This document shows positions 45,013 to 53,032 of a DNA stretch of 64,000 nt, piece by piece. The position numbers and the translations under genes were made by a program. The stretch's first letter is position 1. Every line of letters starts with the position of its first letter. This DNA comes from an uncultured Alphaproteobacteria bacterium (lineage in GTDB: Bacteria; Pseudomonadota; Alphaproteobacteria; RF32; CAG-239), in assembly GCA_934270475.1 (NCBI GenBank), contig CAKQPS010000005.1, positions 84,651 through 148,650 on the forward strand, read 5' to 3'. Below the pieces are notes generated by a model that was not told the DNA's origin, made no database searches, and saw only the letters and a list, made by a program, of their open reading frames with translations.

Positions 45013-45462
45013 CTAATTATTTTTTGCCTGCGTTTTTTCTGAACCATGGACGACGTTTTTGGCTTTATTCCAAGTTTTAGCAGAAACTTCTTTGGTTTTA
45101 TGCCAAGCTTCGGCAGATGTTTCTTTTGTTTTGTCCCAAATTTCTTCGGATTCTTCCGAAACCTTATGAGCTGCTTTTTTAGAGTCTTCTTTAGTCTTAT
45201 CCCATAATTTTTCCGATTCTTCCGCTATATTGTCTTTAGCGATATTTAAATTTTCTTTAGTTCTGTTCCAAGTGTGACTGGTAGACATATCATTTTTTCC
45301 TTTCTCTGTTTTTACAGATTCGTCATTAGCTGAATCTGCTTTTTGCGCAAGTTCAGGCGCCTGTCCGGCTTCTGCTCTCTGCTTTTCATTCAAGCTGCGT
45401 CCGCTGTAGCAGACCAAGCCGCCCAAAACAATCAACGTCAGCACTTTATAAGATGCATGCAT
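45013..45462 (-). CDS. LEA-like helical repeat protein with N-terminal membrane segment
   Basis: 149 residues: an N-terminal hydrophobic segment (residues 6-20, VLTLIVLGGLVCYSG) and then imperfect repeats of about 11-18 residues with the pattern W-x-K-T-K-E, for example LWDKTKEDSKK, IWDKTKETSAE, AWHKTKEVSAK and TWNKAKNVV. Such amphipathic repeats resemble group 3 late-embryogenesis-abundant and YtxH-like proteins, associated with desiccation or osmotic stress. The Cys in the hydrophobic segment is not in a convincing lipobox. A GGAG site precedes the start. Confidence 0.7.
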   Translation of the reverse strand: MHASYKVLTLIVLGGLVCYSGRSLNEKQRAEAGQAPELAQKADSANDESVKTEKGKNDMSTSHTWNRTKENLNIAKDNIAEESEKLWDKTKEDSKKAAHKVSEESEEIWDKTKETSAEAWHKTKEVSAKTWNKAKNVVHGSEKTQAKNN

Positions 45463-45636
45463 ATTTACTCTCCTTTGTTATGCCGTATATATATTTGCTT
45501 TTTCGTATTTTTTTATATAATAAATAGGCCATATATTTTTACGCATTTTTAAGCAAATAGATTTATATTTTTTACAAAGGCTTTGATTTAAGCCATTTTA
45601 TTATACGGAAAGTTATTTGAAATAGAAGGATTAAAT

Positions 45637-48600
45637 ATGCGATACACTCGCACCGCTCAAGGTTTATTAAATGCGCAATACCGCAGTGTTTTGAAAAAAT
45701 GCCTAATGATTAACTTAGGTTTGTTTGCATTGGATGCGAATGTTGCCGGCGCAGAAGATTTTATTCTAAAAGCCGAAGATTTAAGCACTTCCTCCAGCAT
45801 TAAGTGGACGGAAATTGACTCTTCGCAATATGACCCAAACGATAAAAATATGATTAAAGTAGATTTATCCTCCGGCAAATCTCAATACTTTGCATATACC
45901 TACACCAAACCGGAAGGCGGCACGGTTTATGACACTCGCCAAGAAGGTAAAGACGGCGCCCTAACCGGCGACATCACCGCCGACTTTAAGGATATAACAT
46001 CAAATTTTGATGGTGGCGCTTTGTTTAACGCCGCTGGAAACACCCTAAACATTACCGGTGATTTCTTAAATAACACCGGTTCCGGCGAATATGGAGGTGC
46101 GATTTATAACAAAGGCACACTTTCGCTAAAAGGCGATATGATTGGTAATCACATTGTTCGTGATAATGGTGCCTATGGCGGAGCTATTTTTAATGAATCA
46201 AGCAACGCCAATATTACAGAAATTATAGGCAATTTTATTGGTAATCATGCTGTTTCTGAAAGATATAATGGCACTTCGAGCACTTACGGCGGTGCGATTT
46301 ATAATAAAAACGGAGCTGTGATTGGTAAAATTGAAGGAAAATTTATCGGTAACTATTTAATAAGTAACTACAATAGAACTACATATTTTTCTGGTGGTGG
46401 AGCTATCATTAATTGGCGTTCAAAAATAGATAATATTAATGGAGTATTTATTAATAACTTTGTCAAAAATGAAAGCGGTATCAGCGCTGTCACAGGTGGA
46501 GCGATTGATAATTATGGTAGTGGAGCGGAAATAGGTGTAATTAACGCTGATTTTTATAATAATTATGCATATAATAAAGATGGTTTTTCTCGTGGAGGGG
46601 CTATTGAGTCTGCTTCAGCCAAAGACGGTGATGATAAACAATCTATTCACAAAATTACTGGAAATTTTATCGGCAACTATACAAAATCTGTAAATAATGC
46701 TTCTGAGGGCGGGGCAATTTTTAATATAATGTCAACCATAAATGAAATTAAGGGCAACTTTACAAGTAACTATTCTTTAGGATATGGCCGAACCAGCGGC
46801 GGAGCTGTCAATAATAATATAAATGGTATTATAGGTTCCATTACTGGTGACTTTGAAGGCAACTATGCCGAAAGTAACGGCGGCGCGGCGGAGGTTCGTG
46901 GCGGAGCCTTACTTAACGGAGGTAAAATTACCAATCTAACGGCTAATTTTAACAACAATCACGCTTTGACCAATGGTACTTTTGCCATCGGTGGAGCTCT
47001 GGCTAATATGTATGCCCCCAAAGGTATCACCACGATTTCCGGTAATTTCAGAAATAACTTCGCGCAGACTACCGGCGCTGGTGGTGACGCCTACGCTCAA
47101 GGCGGAGCAATTTATAATGGAATTTTTAACAGCAGATTACCAGTTATTTCTGATATCCAGTCTTCGACCTTTAGCGGCAACTACGTGAGCGGGGCGAGCG
47201 AAAAGACCGACGGCGGCGCGGTTTGGAACGCCGGCACTATCGGCTTTAGCGGCAAAACTGTTTTCAAAGACAACTACAAAGTCGTGAACGGCGTCAAAAC
47301 CGCCAACGATATTTATAACTCCGGCACCGTCAACGTGGCCGAAAACGGTTCGCTCGACATTAGCGGCGGCATCACCGGCGATGGCAACGGCAAAATCAAT
47401 TTGGCTCAAAACGCCGCGCTGAACCTAAACAACGCGACTTCCGCCGGCAATAATCTGACGCTGGAAAAAGACGCTACTTTGGCTTTTAATGTGAACGAAA
47501 TCAACACCTCGTCCACCACGCAAAATGGCGGCAAAGTCGATGGCGACATCAAACTGAACGCCGACAGCAACCTCAAGGTTTCGACCTATGTCGAGCATGG
47601 CGTGGTCAACGGCGAAGGCACATATAAATTTGCCAACACCGTGGACACCGCTAACGGCAAATGGAAACTCAACACCATCATCGCCAACAGCCTCTATAAC
47701 TATGACTTTAAGCTCAACGACGAAAACAACACGCTGATTTTGGAATTTGCCAAGAAAAACGCCGACGAAATCGCCAAAGAATTTGACACCGACAAAGACA
47801 AGGCGGACGAGATTTTGGCAATCACCAGCCCAAAAAGCGGCAACCACCAGTTTAACCGCATTAGCGAAACGGTGAACAAACAGGCGCAAGACGGCGATAG
47901 CAGCCTGACGAGCGCGCTCGATGATTTGAACGACAACACGCAGGCCAATTTGGAAACCGGTCGCTATATCGGCGATATAATCGCTAAAAATGTGGCGGAC
48001 AGACTGAACACGCGTCCGGATAAAAACAGCGTCTATGGCTTGTCCGGAGGCGATGCGGCGGAATATGAGCCGGAAGTTTGGGCAAACGCCGTATATCAAA
48101 CAGCAGAAAACAACGGCGATTTGGATTATTCTGCCGATACCAAAGGCGTGATTGCGGCGGTTGACGGCAAAGCCGACAAAAACTGGACAGTCGGCGCTGG
48201 TTATGCGTATTTGCAAACAGATTTGGACAGCGGCACCAAAAGTTCGGACATTGACGACCACACGGTTTTCGCCTATGCCGAATATGGCCGCAACAGCTGG
48301 TTTGCCAACGGTTTGGCCGCTTATCACTGGCTGAGTTTTGACCAAAACAAAAAAGCGTTTGGCGAAAACATTAAAGGCAGTTTCGATATGCAGATGCTGG
48401 GCTTGCAAGCCTTGGTCGGACGTGAGTTTTATGGCTGCGCCGACGAGCATGTTTTGCGCCTGCGTCCGCAAGCCGGTTTGCGCTACTACAAAATCAGTCA
48501 GGACGGCTACACCGACAGCGCCGGCATGAAATATAACAGCGCGGACAGCGATATCTTGACCGGAGTTTTGGGCGTTTCTTTGACCGACGAAACCGAGGTT

Positions 48601-48864
48601 AACGGCTATAAAGTTATGCCAAAAGCGTTTGTGAACGCCACTTATGACCTGCAAAACGACGACAACACGACCATAGTTAATTTGCCGAACGGCGGTTCGT
48701 ACGCAATTGCGCAGGAAAGCAATGGCAAATTAGGTATTGAGGCTGGCGTCGGTGTGGAAATGGCAGTTACGGATAATGCCAAAGTCGGCGTATCCTATGA
48801 ATATGATTGGCGCAACGACTATTCCGCCCACACCGGACTCCTGAACCTTAAATACACATTCTAA
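45637..48864 (+). CDS. Autotransporter with GGAI-repeat beta-helix passenger
   Basis: A 1,075-residue outer-membrane protein. A signal sequence at residues about 1-40 (extended type, ending VAGAED) is followed by a passenger with about ten repeats of the form GGAIxN...GxFxGNY, which predicts a right-handed beta-helix like the Chlamydia Pmp and adhesin-type autotransporters. The last 270 residues or so form the autotransporter barrel, ending in LNLKYTF with a terminal Phe. AAGGA precedes the start. Bases about 46150-46870 are noticeably A/T-richer than 47160-48864, suggesting passenger exchange. Host or surface adhesion is likely but unproven. Confidence 0.9.
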   Translation: MRYTRTAQGLLNAQYRSVLKKCLMINLGLFALDANVAGAEDFILKAEDLSTSSSIKWTEIDSSQYDPNDKNMIKVDLSSGKSQYFAYTYTKPEGGTVYDTRQEGKDGALTGDITADFKDITSNFDGGALFNAAGNTLNITGDFLNNTGSGEYGGAIYNKGTLSLKGDMIGNHIVRDNGAYGGAIFNESSNANITEIIGNFIGNHAVSERYNGTSSTYGGAIYNKNGAVIGKIEGKFIGNYLISNYNRTTYFSGGGAIINWRSKIDNINGVFINNFVKNESGISAVTGGAIDNYGSGAEIGVINADFYNNYAYNKDGFSRGGAIESASAKDGDDKQSIHKITGNFIGNYTKSVNNASEGGAIFNIMSTINEIKGNFTSNYSLGYGRTSGGAVNNNINGIIGSITGDFEGNYAESNGGAAEVRGGALLNGGKITNLTANFNNNHALTNGTFAIGGALANMYAPKGITTISGNFRNNFAQTTGAGGDAYAQGGAIYNGIFNSRLPVISDIQSSTFSGNYVSGASEKTDGGAVWNAGTIGFSGKTVFKDNYKVVNGVKTANDIYNSGTVNVAENGSLDISGGITGDGNGKINLAQNAALNLNNATSAGNNLTLEKDATLAFNVNEINTSSTTQNGGKVDGDIKLNADSNLKVSTYVEHGVVNGEGTYKFANTVDTANGKWKLNTIIANSLYNYDFKLNDENNTLILEFAKKNADEIAKEFDTDKDKADEILAITSPKSGNHQFNRISETVNKQAQDGDSSLTSALDDLNDNTQANLETGRYIGDIIAKNVADRLNTRPDKNSVYGLSGGDAAEYEPEVWANAVYQTAENNGDLDYSADTKGVIAAVDGKADKNWTVGAGYAYLQTDLDSGTKSSDIDDHTVFAYAEYGRNSWFANGLAAYHWLSFDQNKKAFGENIKGSFDMQMLGLQALVGREFYGCADEHVLRLRPQAGLRYYKISQDGYTDSAGMKYNSADSDILTGVLGVSLTDETEVNGYKVMPKAFVNATYDLQNDDNTTIVNLPNGGSYAIAQESNGKLGIEAGVGVEMAVTDNAKVGVSYEYDWRNDYSAHTGLLNLKYTF

Positions 48865-48952
48865 AAAGACGGAAAATCCTTGGCAAACGCCATTGCCAGC
48901 CAAACCTTGCAAGGGTGTTTTTGCCGATTCGCCGAAAATTTATAAAAAGTCC

Positions 48953-48980
48953 TTGCATTTACAAGCATTTTGTGTATATT
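48953..48980 (+). promoter_or_regulatory. Promoter of the rpsF operon
   Basis: TTGCAT (48953-48958), 16 bases, TATATT (48975-48980), about 100 bases before rpsF. Confidence 0.65.
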
Positions 48981-48987
48981 AGCAATC

Positions 48988-49045
48988 GTCCCTTGCCGGA
49001 TTTTTGATGATTCGGCTATACATTAACCGACCCAGCCAAGGGTCA
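48988..49045 (+). promoter_or_regulatory. Candidate S6:S18-responsive leader of rpsF
   Basis: CCCTTG (48990-48995) pairs with CAAGGG (49037-49042). Inside, GCCGGAT and ATTCGGC form a seven-base stem and a single-stranded CATTAACCGACC remains. The E. coli and Bacillus rpsF leaders bind the S6:S18 complex to repress the operon, using a CCG-containing loop; a match here is inference from position and the ACCG in the loop. Confidence 0.45.
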
Positions 49046-49078
49046 TTTGTTGAGTAATCCATAAGGAGATATTAAAAT

Positions 49079-49414
49079 ATGGCAAATTATGAAAGCGTTT
49101 TAATCGCTCGTCAGGATCTCGGCGCATCTCAAATTAACACTCTCGTTTCAGATTTGAGCGAAGTGATTAAAAAAGAAGGCGGCGAAGTTGTTAAAGTTGA
49201 TAACTGGGGCTTGAAAAACCTCGCTTACCGCATCAAGAAAAACCGTAAAGGTTATTATGTTTTGTTAAACATTGTTGCTCCGGCAAAAGCTGTTGCAGAA
49301 TATGAAAGACTGGTTAGACTGAACGAAGACATTATTCGTTATATGACCGTCAAAGTAGAAGATTTCAACAACGAAGTAGCTTCTGAAGAAGACGCTGCTG
49401 TTGCAGAAGCATAA
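49079..49414 (+). CDS. rpsF: 30S ribosomal protein S6
   Basis: A 111-residue small-subunit protein. It has the family start [11 protein letters not shown], then [19 protein letters not shown] and the acidic C-terminal extension. AAGGAG stands seven bases before the ATG. It leads the operon rpsF-rpsR-rplI, with 13 bases between its stop and the S18 start. Confidence 0.97.
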   Translation: MANYESVLIARQDLGASQINTLVSDLSEVIKKEGGEVVKVDNWGLKNLAYRIKKNRKGYYVLLNIVAPAKAVAEYERLVRLNEDIIRYMTVKVEDFNNEVASEEDAAVAEA

Positions 49415-49427
49415 GGAGTTTATGACA

Positions 49428-49652
49428 ATGGCTAAACAAACATTCTTCAAAAGAAAAACTTGCCCGTTCTCTGGCGAAAACGGCTTAAAAATTGATTATA
49501 AAGATGTAAAACTTCTGTCTCGTTACGTTTCAGAAAAAGGTAAAATTATTCCTTCACGCATCACTTCTGTTTCTGCTAAAAAACAAAGAGAATTAGCCCG
49601 CGCTATCAAACGCGCTCGTTACATTGCTTTGTTACCATATGTTGCTATGTAG
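49428..49652 (+). CDS. rpsR: 30S ribosomal protein S18
   Basis: A 74-residue protein. The blocks [33 protein letters not shown] and [10 protein letters not shown] identify S18. The ATG at 49428 is preferred because the family begins MA and the AAGGAG site lies nine bases upstream; the ATG two codons earlier is only three bases from it. Confidence 0.96.
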   Translation: MAKQTFFKRKTCPFSGENGLKIDYKDVKLLSRYVSEKGKIIPSRITSVSAKKQRELARAIKRARYIALLPYVAM

Positions 49653-49661
49653 GAGGATAAA

Positions 49662-50147
49662 ATGGAAGTAATTTTGCTCGAACACGTAGAAAAATTAGGC
49701 AGAATGGGCGATAAAGTAAACGTTAAAAACGGTTATGCCCGTAACTATTTGTTGCCTCAAGGCAAAGCTTTGCGTGCAACAGACGCCAATATGGCTTATT
49801 TTGAAGCTCAAAAAGCAGCTTTGGAAGCTCATAACAAAGAATTGTTTGAAAACGCTTCTAAATTGGCTGAATCTTTGAACGGCTTTAATGCTGTTTTGAT
49901 TCGTCAAGCTGCTGAAACTGGTCAATTGTATGGTTCTGTAACTATCCGCGACATTGCCGCTGCTATTAAAGAAGCCGGCTTTGATGTTGCCCGCCGTTAT
50001 GTTTATTTGGAAAAACCTATCAAAGATTTGGGTATTTACCAAGTAAAATTGAACCTGCACCCTGAAGTTTCTCAGACTATTCTGATTAACATTGCCAGAA
50101 CTTCTGAAGAAGCTAAAAAGCAAGCTAAATCTTATAGCCAAGAATAA
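49662..50147 (+). CDS. rplI: 50S ribosomal protein L9
   Basis: A 161-residue protein with the N-terminal signature VILLEHVEKLGRMGDKV and VKNGYARNYLLPQGKA, and the C-terminal domain ending HPEVSQTILINIART. AGGAGG precedes the start, ten bases after the rpsR stop. A strong terminator closes the operon. Confidence 0.97.
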   Translation: MEVILLEHVEKLGRMGDKVNVKNGYARNYLLPQGKALRATDANMAYFEAQKAALEAHNKELFENASKLAESLNGFNAVLIRQAAETGQLYGSVTIRDIAAAIKEAGFDVARRYVYLEKPIKDLGIYQVKLNLHPEVSQTILINIARTSEEAKKQAKSYSQE

Positions 50148-50169
50148 TTTTTATTCAGTTATATCTGCT

Positions 50170-50205
50170 CTCCCCTCTGTTCTCGTAATAGAGGGGAGTT
50201 TTTTT
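50170..50205 (+). terminator. Terminator of the rpsF operon
   Basis: CTCCCCTCT and AGAGGGGAG arms around an eleven-base loop, then seven T. Confidence 0.9.
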
Positions 50206-50215
50206 GCTGCAAAAA

Positions 50216-50849
50216 TCAGTTTGTTTTGACCGATACGCTCACGCTGCAATATGGCTGGTCTTTGCACTTTTGGCACATTTGCGAAATCTGCAATGGAGTT
50301 GCGTCTTTTAAATTTGACTGGTCAAATTCCAGCTTTTGAACATAACCGCGCCAGTTTGTTGCATCATTTTTATCTTTATTGCCCAAAAATGTAGTAATTT
50401 CCGCAATGTCTTGTGAATTTTCTTTAGCCACATTTACAATATTGGCGCACAAATCTTCTGATGTCGGAACTAATGCAGAATCCGTTTTTATCCAGCAAGT
50501 TTCCATTATATCTCATTTCCGCCGGAATTTCATCTAAAGCATATAATATAGCCGCCACATTAGCCCGCTGTTCTGCATATTTCCGGTCATGACCTAAATC
50601 CTAACGCAGTCTAATAAGAGAATGTAAAAGCTGTGTCAGCTGCTTTTTTTGTTGGTTGGAATTCCACATTCGCATCGCCTTGCCGTAACCTGCAATCCCG
50701 CCCACGCTAAATACTCCGATAATCGCCAGCACGCCCAGCTTTTCTATCATACTGCGACCAGATTGGGAAACAGTACTAAACCCTCGTCTCCAGCACTCGT
50801 CATCATCGGGCTTGTTCCGATAATCTTGTGTGAACATACTCCTTTTTAA
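50216..50849 (-). pseudogene. Broken type IV pilin-like gene with a palindromic insert
   Basis: The minus strand carries the same leader block as the other pilin-like genes (ATG at 50837, with the 27-base palindrome at 50799-50825) and then GRSMIEKLGVLAIIGVFSVG. The frame hits TAG at 50601, in a place where the related gene at 7532 reads HRDSL. It then continues in the same frame (DLGHDRKYAEQRAN) until about 50510, where a frame change is needed to reach the C-terminal part, METCWIKTDS to SQMCQKCKDQ. The Cys-x-x-Cys end matches that of the gene at 7532. At least one stop and one frameshift make it a pseudogene. Confidence 0.75.
50799..50825 (-). repeat. 27-base palindromic element in the broken pilin-like gene (copy 4)
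   Basis: On the minus strand GATTATCGG, a seven-base centre, then CCGATGATGAC. It is nine codons in the original frame (DYRNKPDDD). Confidence 0.75.
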
Positions 50850-50873
50850 TAATAAGGAACAACAAGCAAATGT

Positions 50874-50914
50874 AAAAAAAAGAGAGAAAGTCCATTTAGA
50901 ATTTTCTCTCTTTG
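50874..50914 (-). terminator. Terminator of dnaJ
   Basis: AAAGAGAGAAA pairs with TTTTCTCTCTTT around a twelve-base loop, with A- and T-runs on the flanks. Confidence 0.8.
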
Positions 50915-50931
50915 CAGATTTTAGCCAAAAA

Positions 50932-52068
50932 TCACTTGAATAAATCTTTTATACGGTCAAAAAAGCTTTTCAACTCCGGTTGACACGAATCATCTTTATT
51001 TTCGGCGCGAAAAGCCTCAATCAGCTCTTTTTGCTTAGCATTAAGCTTGGTCGGAATAATCACCTTCGCGCTGACATACAAATCTCCGCGGCGTTCCGAA
51101 TCATACAAATGCATACCTTGCCCTTTAACCTTTATCAGCGTATCATTTTGCGTGCCGGCCGGAACTTCAACTTTGACTTTTGTTCCGTCAATCGCCGGAA
51201 TTTCCACCGTGCCACCTAAAATGGCGCAACTAACGGAAATCGGAATCGCCGTGTATAAATCATCGCCATGACGCTCATAAAGCTTATGCGGCTCAACCAC
51301 AATACCAACATACAAGTCACCGTTTTCGCCGCCGTGAACACCGGCCATGCCTTCTCCGGCAACGCGGATACGCATATTGGTTTCAATACCGGCTTTGATG
51401 TTTATTTTCAGCTTTTTATTGATTTTTACCTGACCTGCACCGCGGCAATCCGAACAAGGCTCTTTAATCACGCGTCCTGCGCCCTTGCAGGTTGGACATG
51501 TAGTTTCAAAAACAAAAAATCCGCCTTGCTGGGTGCGTACTTTGCCGCTTCCCTTGCAAGTCGGACACACTTCAGGCTCTTTGCCGTCTTTAGTACCGTG
51601 ACCATGGCAAGTTTCACATTCTTTGGTTGTCGGAATAACAATTTCTTTTTCCACACCGTTAAAAGCTTCTTCCAGAGTGATATTCAAATTATAGCGCAAA
51701 TCACTGCCGCGCTGGCTGTATGAACGCTGACGACCGGCGTTTCCGCCCATAAACTCCGAGAAAATATCGTTAAACACATCGGCAAATCCGCCGCCGCTAA
51801 AGTCAAATCCGCCGCCAAACGGATTGCCTCCGCCCATTCCGCCGGCAAACGCATTTTTGCCGTATTGATCATAAGCCGCGCGTTTCTGCTCGTCTTTCAA
51901 AACCTCATACGCCTCATTGATTTGCTTAAATTTTTGTTCGGCTTCTTTATCACCAGGGTTTCTGTCGGGGTGATATTTCATCGCCTGTTTTCTAAATGCT
52001 TTTTTAATTTCATCAGCGCTGGCTGTTGTGCTCACTTCCAGCAGGTCATAATATTCTGTTTCAACCAT
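50932..52068 (-). CDS. dnaJ: Chaperone protein DnaJ
   Basis: The Hsp40 partner of DnaK, 378 residues. The J domain carries YHPDRNPGD with HPD. A Gly/Phe-rich region (about 78-115) follows, then four zinc-binding repeats: CETCHGHG, CPTCKGSG, CPTCKGAG and CSDCRGAG, then the C-terminal substrate-binding domains. All key residues are present. It is separated from dnaK by an unknown gene of the same direction, and each has a terminator. Confidence 0.97.
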   Translation of the reverse strand: MVETEYYDLLEVSTTASADEIKKAFRKQAMKYHPDRNPGDKEAEQKFKQINEAYEVLKDEQKRAAYDQYGKNAFAGGMGGGNPFGGGFDFSGGGFADVFNDIFSEFMGGNAGRQRSYSQRGSDLRYNLNITLEEAFNGVEKEIVIPTTKECETCHGHGTKDGKEPEVCPTCKGSGKVRTQQGGFFVFETTCPTCKGAGRVIKEPCSDCRGAGQVKINKKLKINIKAGIETNMRIRVAGEGMAGVHGGENGDLYVGIVVEPHKLYERHGDDLYTAIPISVSCAILGGTVEIPAIDGTKVKVEVPAGTQNDTLIKVKGQGMHLYDSERRGDLYVSAKVIIPTKLNAKQKELIEAFRAENKDDSCQPELKSFFDRIKDLFK

Positions 52069-52159
52069 TTTTCTCGTCCAAAAATTTCATATACCCTCTA
52101 CTTAGTTTTTTTATTTGCCGAATGCAAGCCTAAAACAAAATCTTACACGATTTTAAAGC

Positions 52160-52199
52160 AAAAACAGCTCTGAAAATCAATTTCAGAACTGTTTTTTGC
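52160..52199 (-). terminator. Terminator of the unknown gene at 52205-52912
   Basis: AAAACAGCTCTGAAA and TTTCAGAACTGTTTT arms around a five-base loop. Confidence 0.8.
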
Positions 52200-52204
52200 A
52201 ATTA

Positions 52205-52912
52205 TCACTCAGAATCCGCCTCACGCAAATCAGCTGCAATCTGATTATCAATTTTTATCTTTTCCAACTCATCCAGAAACTGCCCCTTCTTTTCAGGAAG
52301 TTTCATAGCTAAGACCGGATAGACAAATTTTTCCTCTATTGTATTGTCATCAAACAAGGCGTCATCTGTCATCCAATAGGGACTTGTTTCTTTCCAAAAG
52401 TCCAGCCAAACATAATAGAGACAATCCGCAGTGCTGAACGCATCGCTGCGAACTGTTTTATGCAGTTTTATGTAGGCGTCATCAATTTTTTTCTGCGACT
52501 TTGCCACTTTTAAATGCTGAAAACTGTCATACATGCAAATTTTTGAGTTAGGTTTTATTGTGTAATTATTCTTATACTCGGTAAATTCAGCAATAAAACT
52601 CTCGGTTTGCCGAAACGTAAAAATTTTCACCATCTTATCATATAAGACCTGCCGCACCAAAGAATCCGGCATCTGGCAAAACTCGTTAAAGAATTTGATA
52701 TATTTCAAAGCCTCTGAATAGAACATTCTTTTTGCCTGAACAAAAATATCGCCATACACAATCTGATTGTTGATATCCACCAACTCAACAATGGCTTTAA
52801 CTTTTTTATCTGCAATTAAATCAGCTGAAAAAGTGTCGTCGCCATACCAAAACATACCGGCTTTAATTTTCGGGATGTTTTTCTGCGAAAATTTAATAAT
52901 ATTGTTTGTCAT
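52205..52912 (-). CDS. Hypothetical protein between dnaK and dnaJ
   Basis: 235 residues, acidic, no signal peptide or membrane helix. The N-terminal part (KAGMFWYGDDTFSADL, then KKVKAIVELVD and IVYGD) resembles the short beta unit, G-x-x-Y-x-D-x-T-x-S, that often precedes DUF1566 lectin-like domains in gut Alphaproteobacteria and Bacteroidetes. The C-terminal part is helical and has no DUF1566 features. I cannot assign a function; cotranscription with chaperones is not shown because terminators separate the genes. Confidence 0.55.
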   Translation of the reverse strand: MTNNIIKFSQKNIPKIKAGMFWYGDDTFSADLIADKKVKAIVELVDINNQIVYGDIFVQAKRMFYSEALKYIKFFNEFCQMPDSLVRQVLYDKMVKIFTFRQTESFIAEFTEYKNNYTIKPNSKICMYDSFQHLKVAKSQKKIDDAYIKLHKTVRSDAFSTADCLYYVWLDFWKETSPYWMTDDALFDDNTIEEKFVYPVLAMKLPEKKGQFLDELEKIKIDNQIAADLREADSE

Positions 52913-52981
52913 AAAAATTAAGAATTAAAAATTTAACATTTAGCTTAGTATATGTTTTTCAGGATAAATGTCAACAAGCAA

Positions 52982-53021
52982 AAAAATATCCGTTTCATTG
53001 CTGAAACGGATATTTTCTTTA
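52982..53021 (-). terminator. Terminator of dnaK
   Basis: ATATCCGTTTCA, loop TTGC, TGAAACGGATAT between A- and T-runs. Confidence 0.85.
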
Positions 53022-53032
53022 ACAAAGCAACG

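Noticed and set aside
46080..47200. Regular repeats that might be a CRISPR array.
   Set aside because: They are protein-level GGAI/GNF repeats in an open frame with irregular spacing and no fixed DNA repeat.
47425..48654. Long open frame of 409 codons on the minus strand inside the autotransporter gene.
   Set aside because: It is antisense to an obvious barrel domain, has a low-complexity Val/Ile/Phe-rich translation, no ribosome site and no recognisable family.
52069..52160. Heat-shock promoter before dnaJ.
   Set aside because: A CTTGCA is present, but no CCTATAT-like element stands at 17-18 bases from it.
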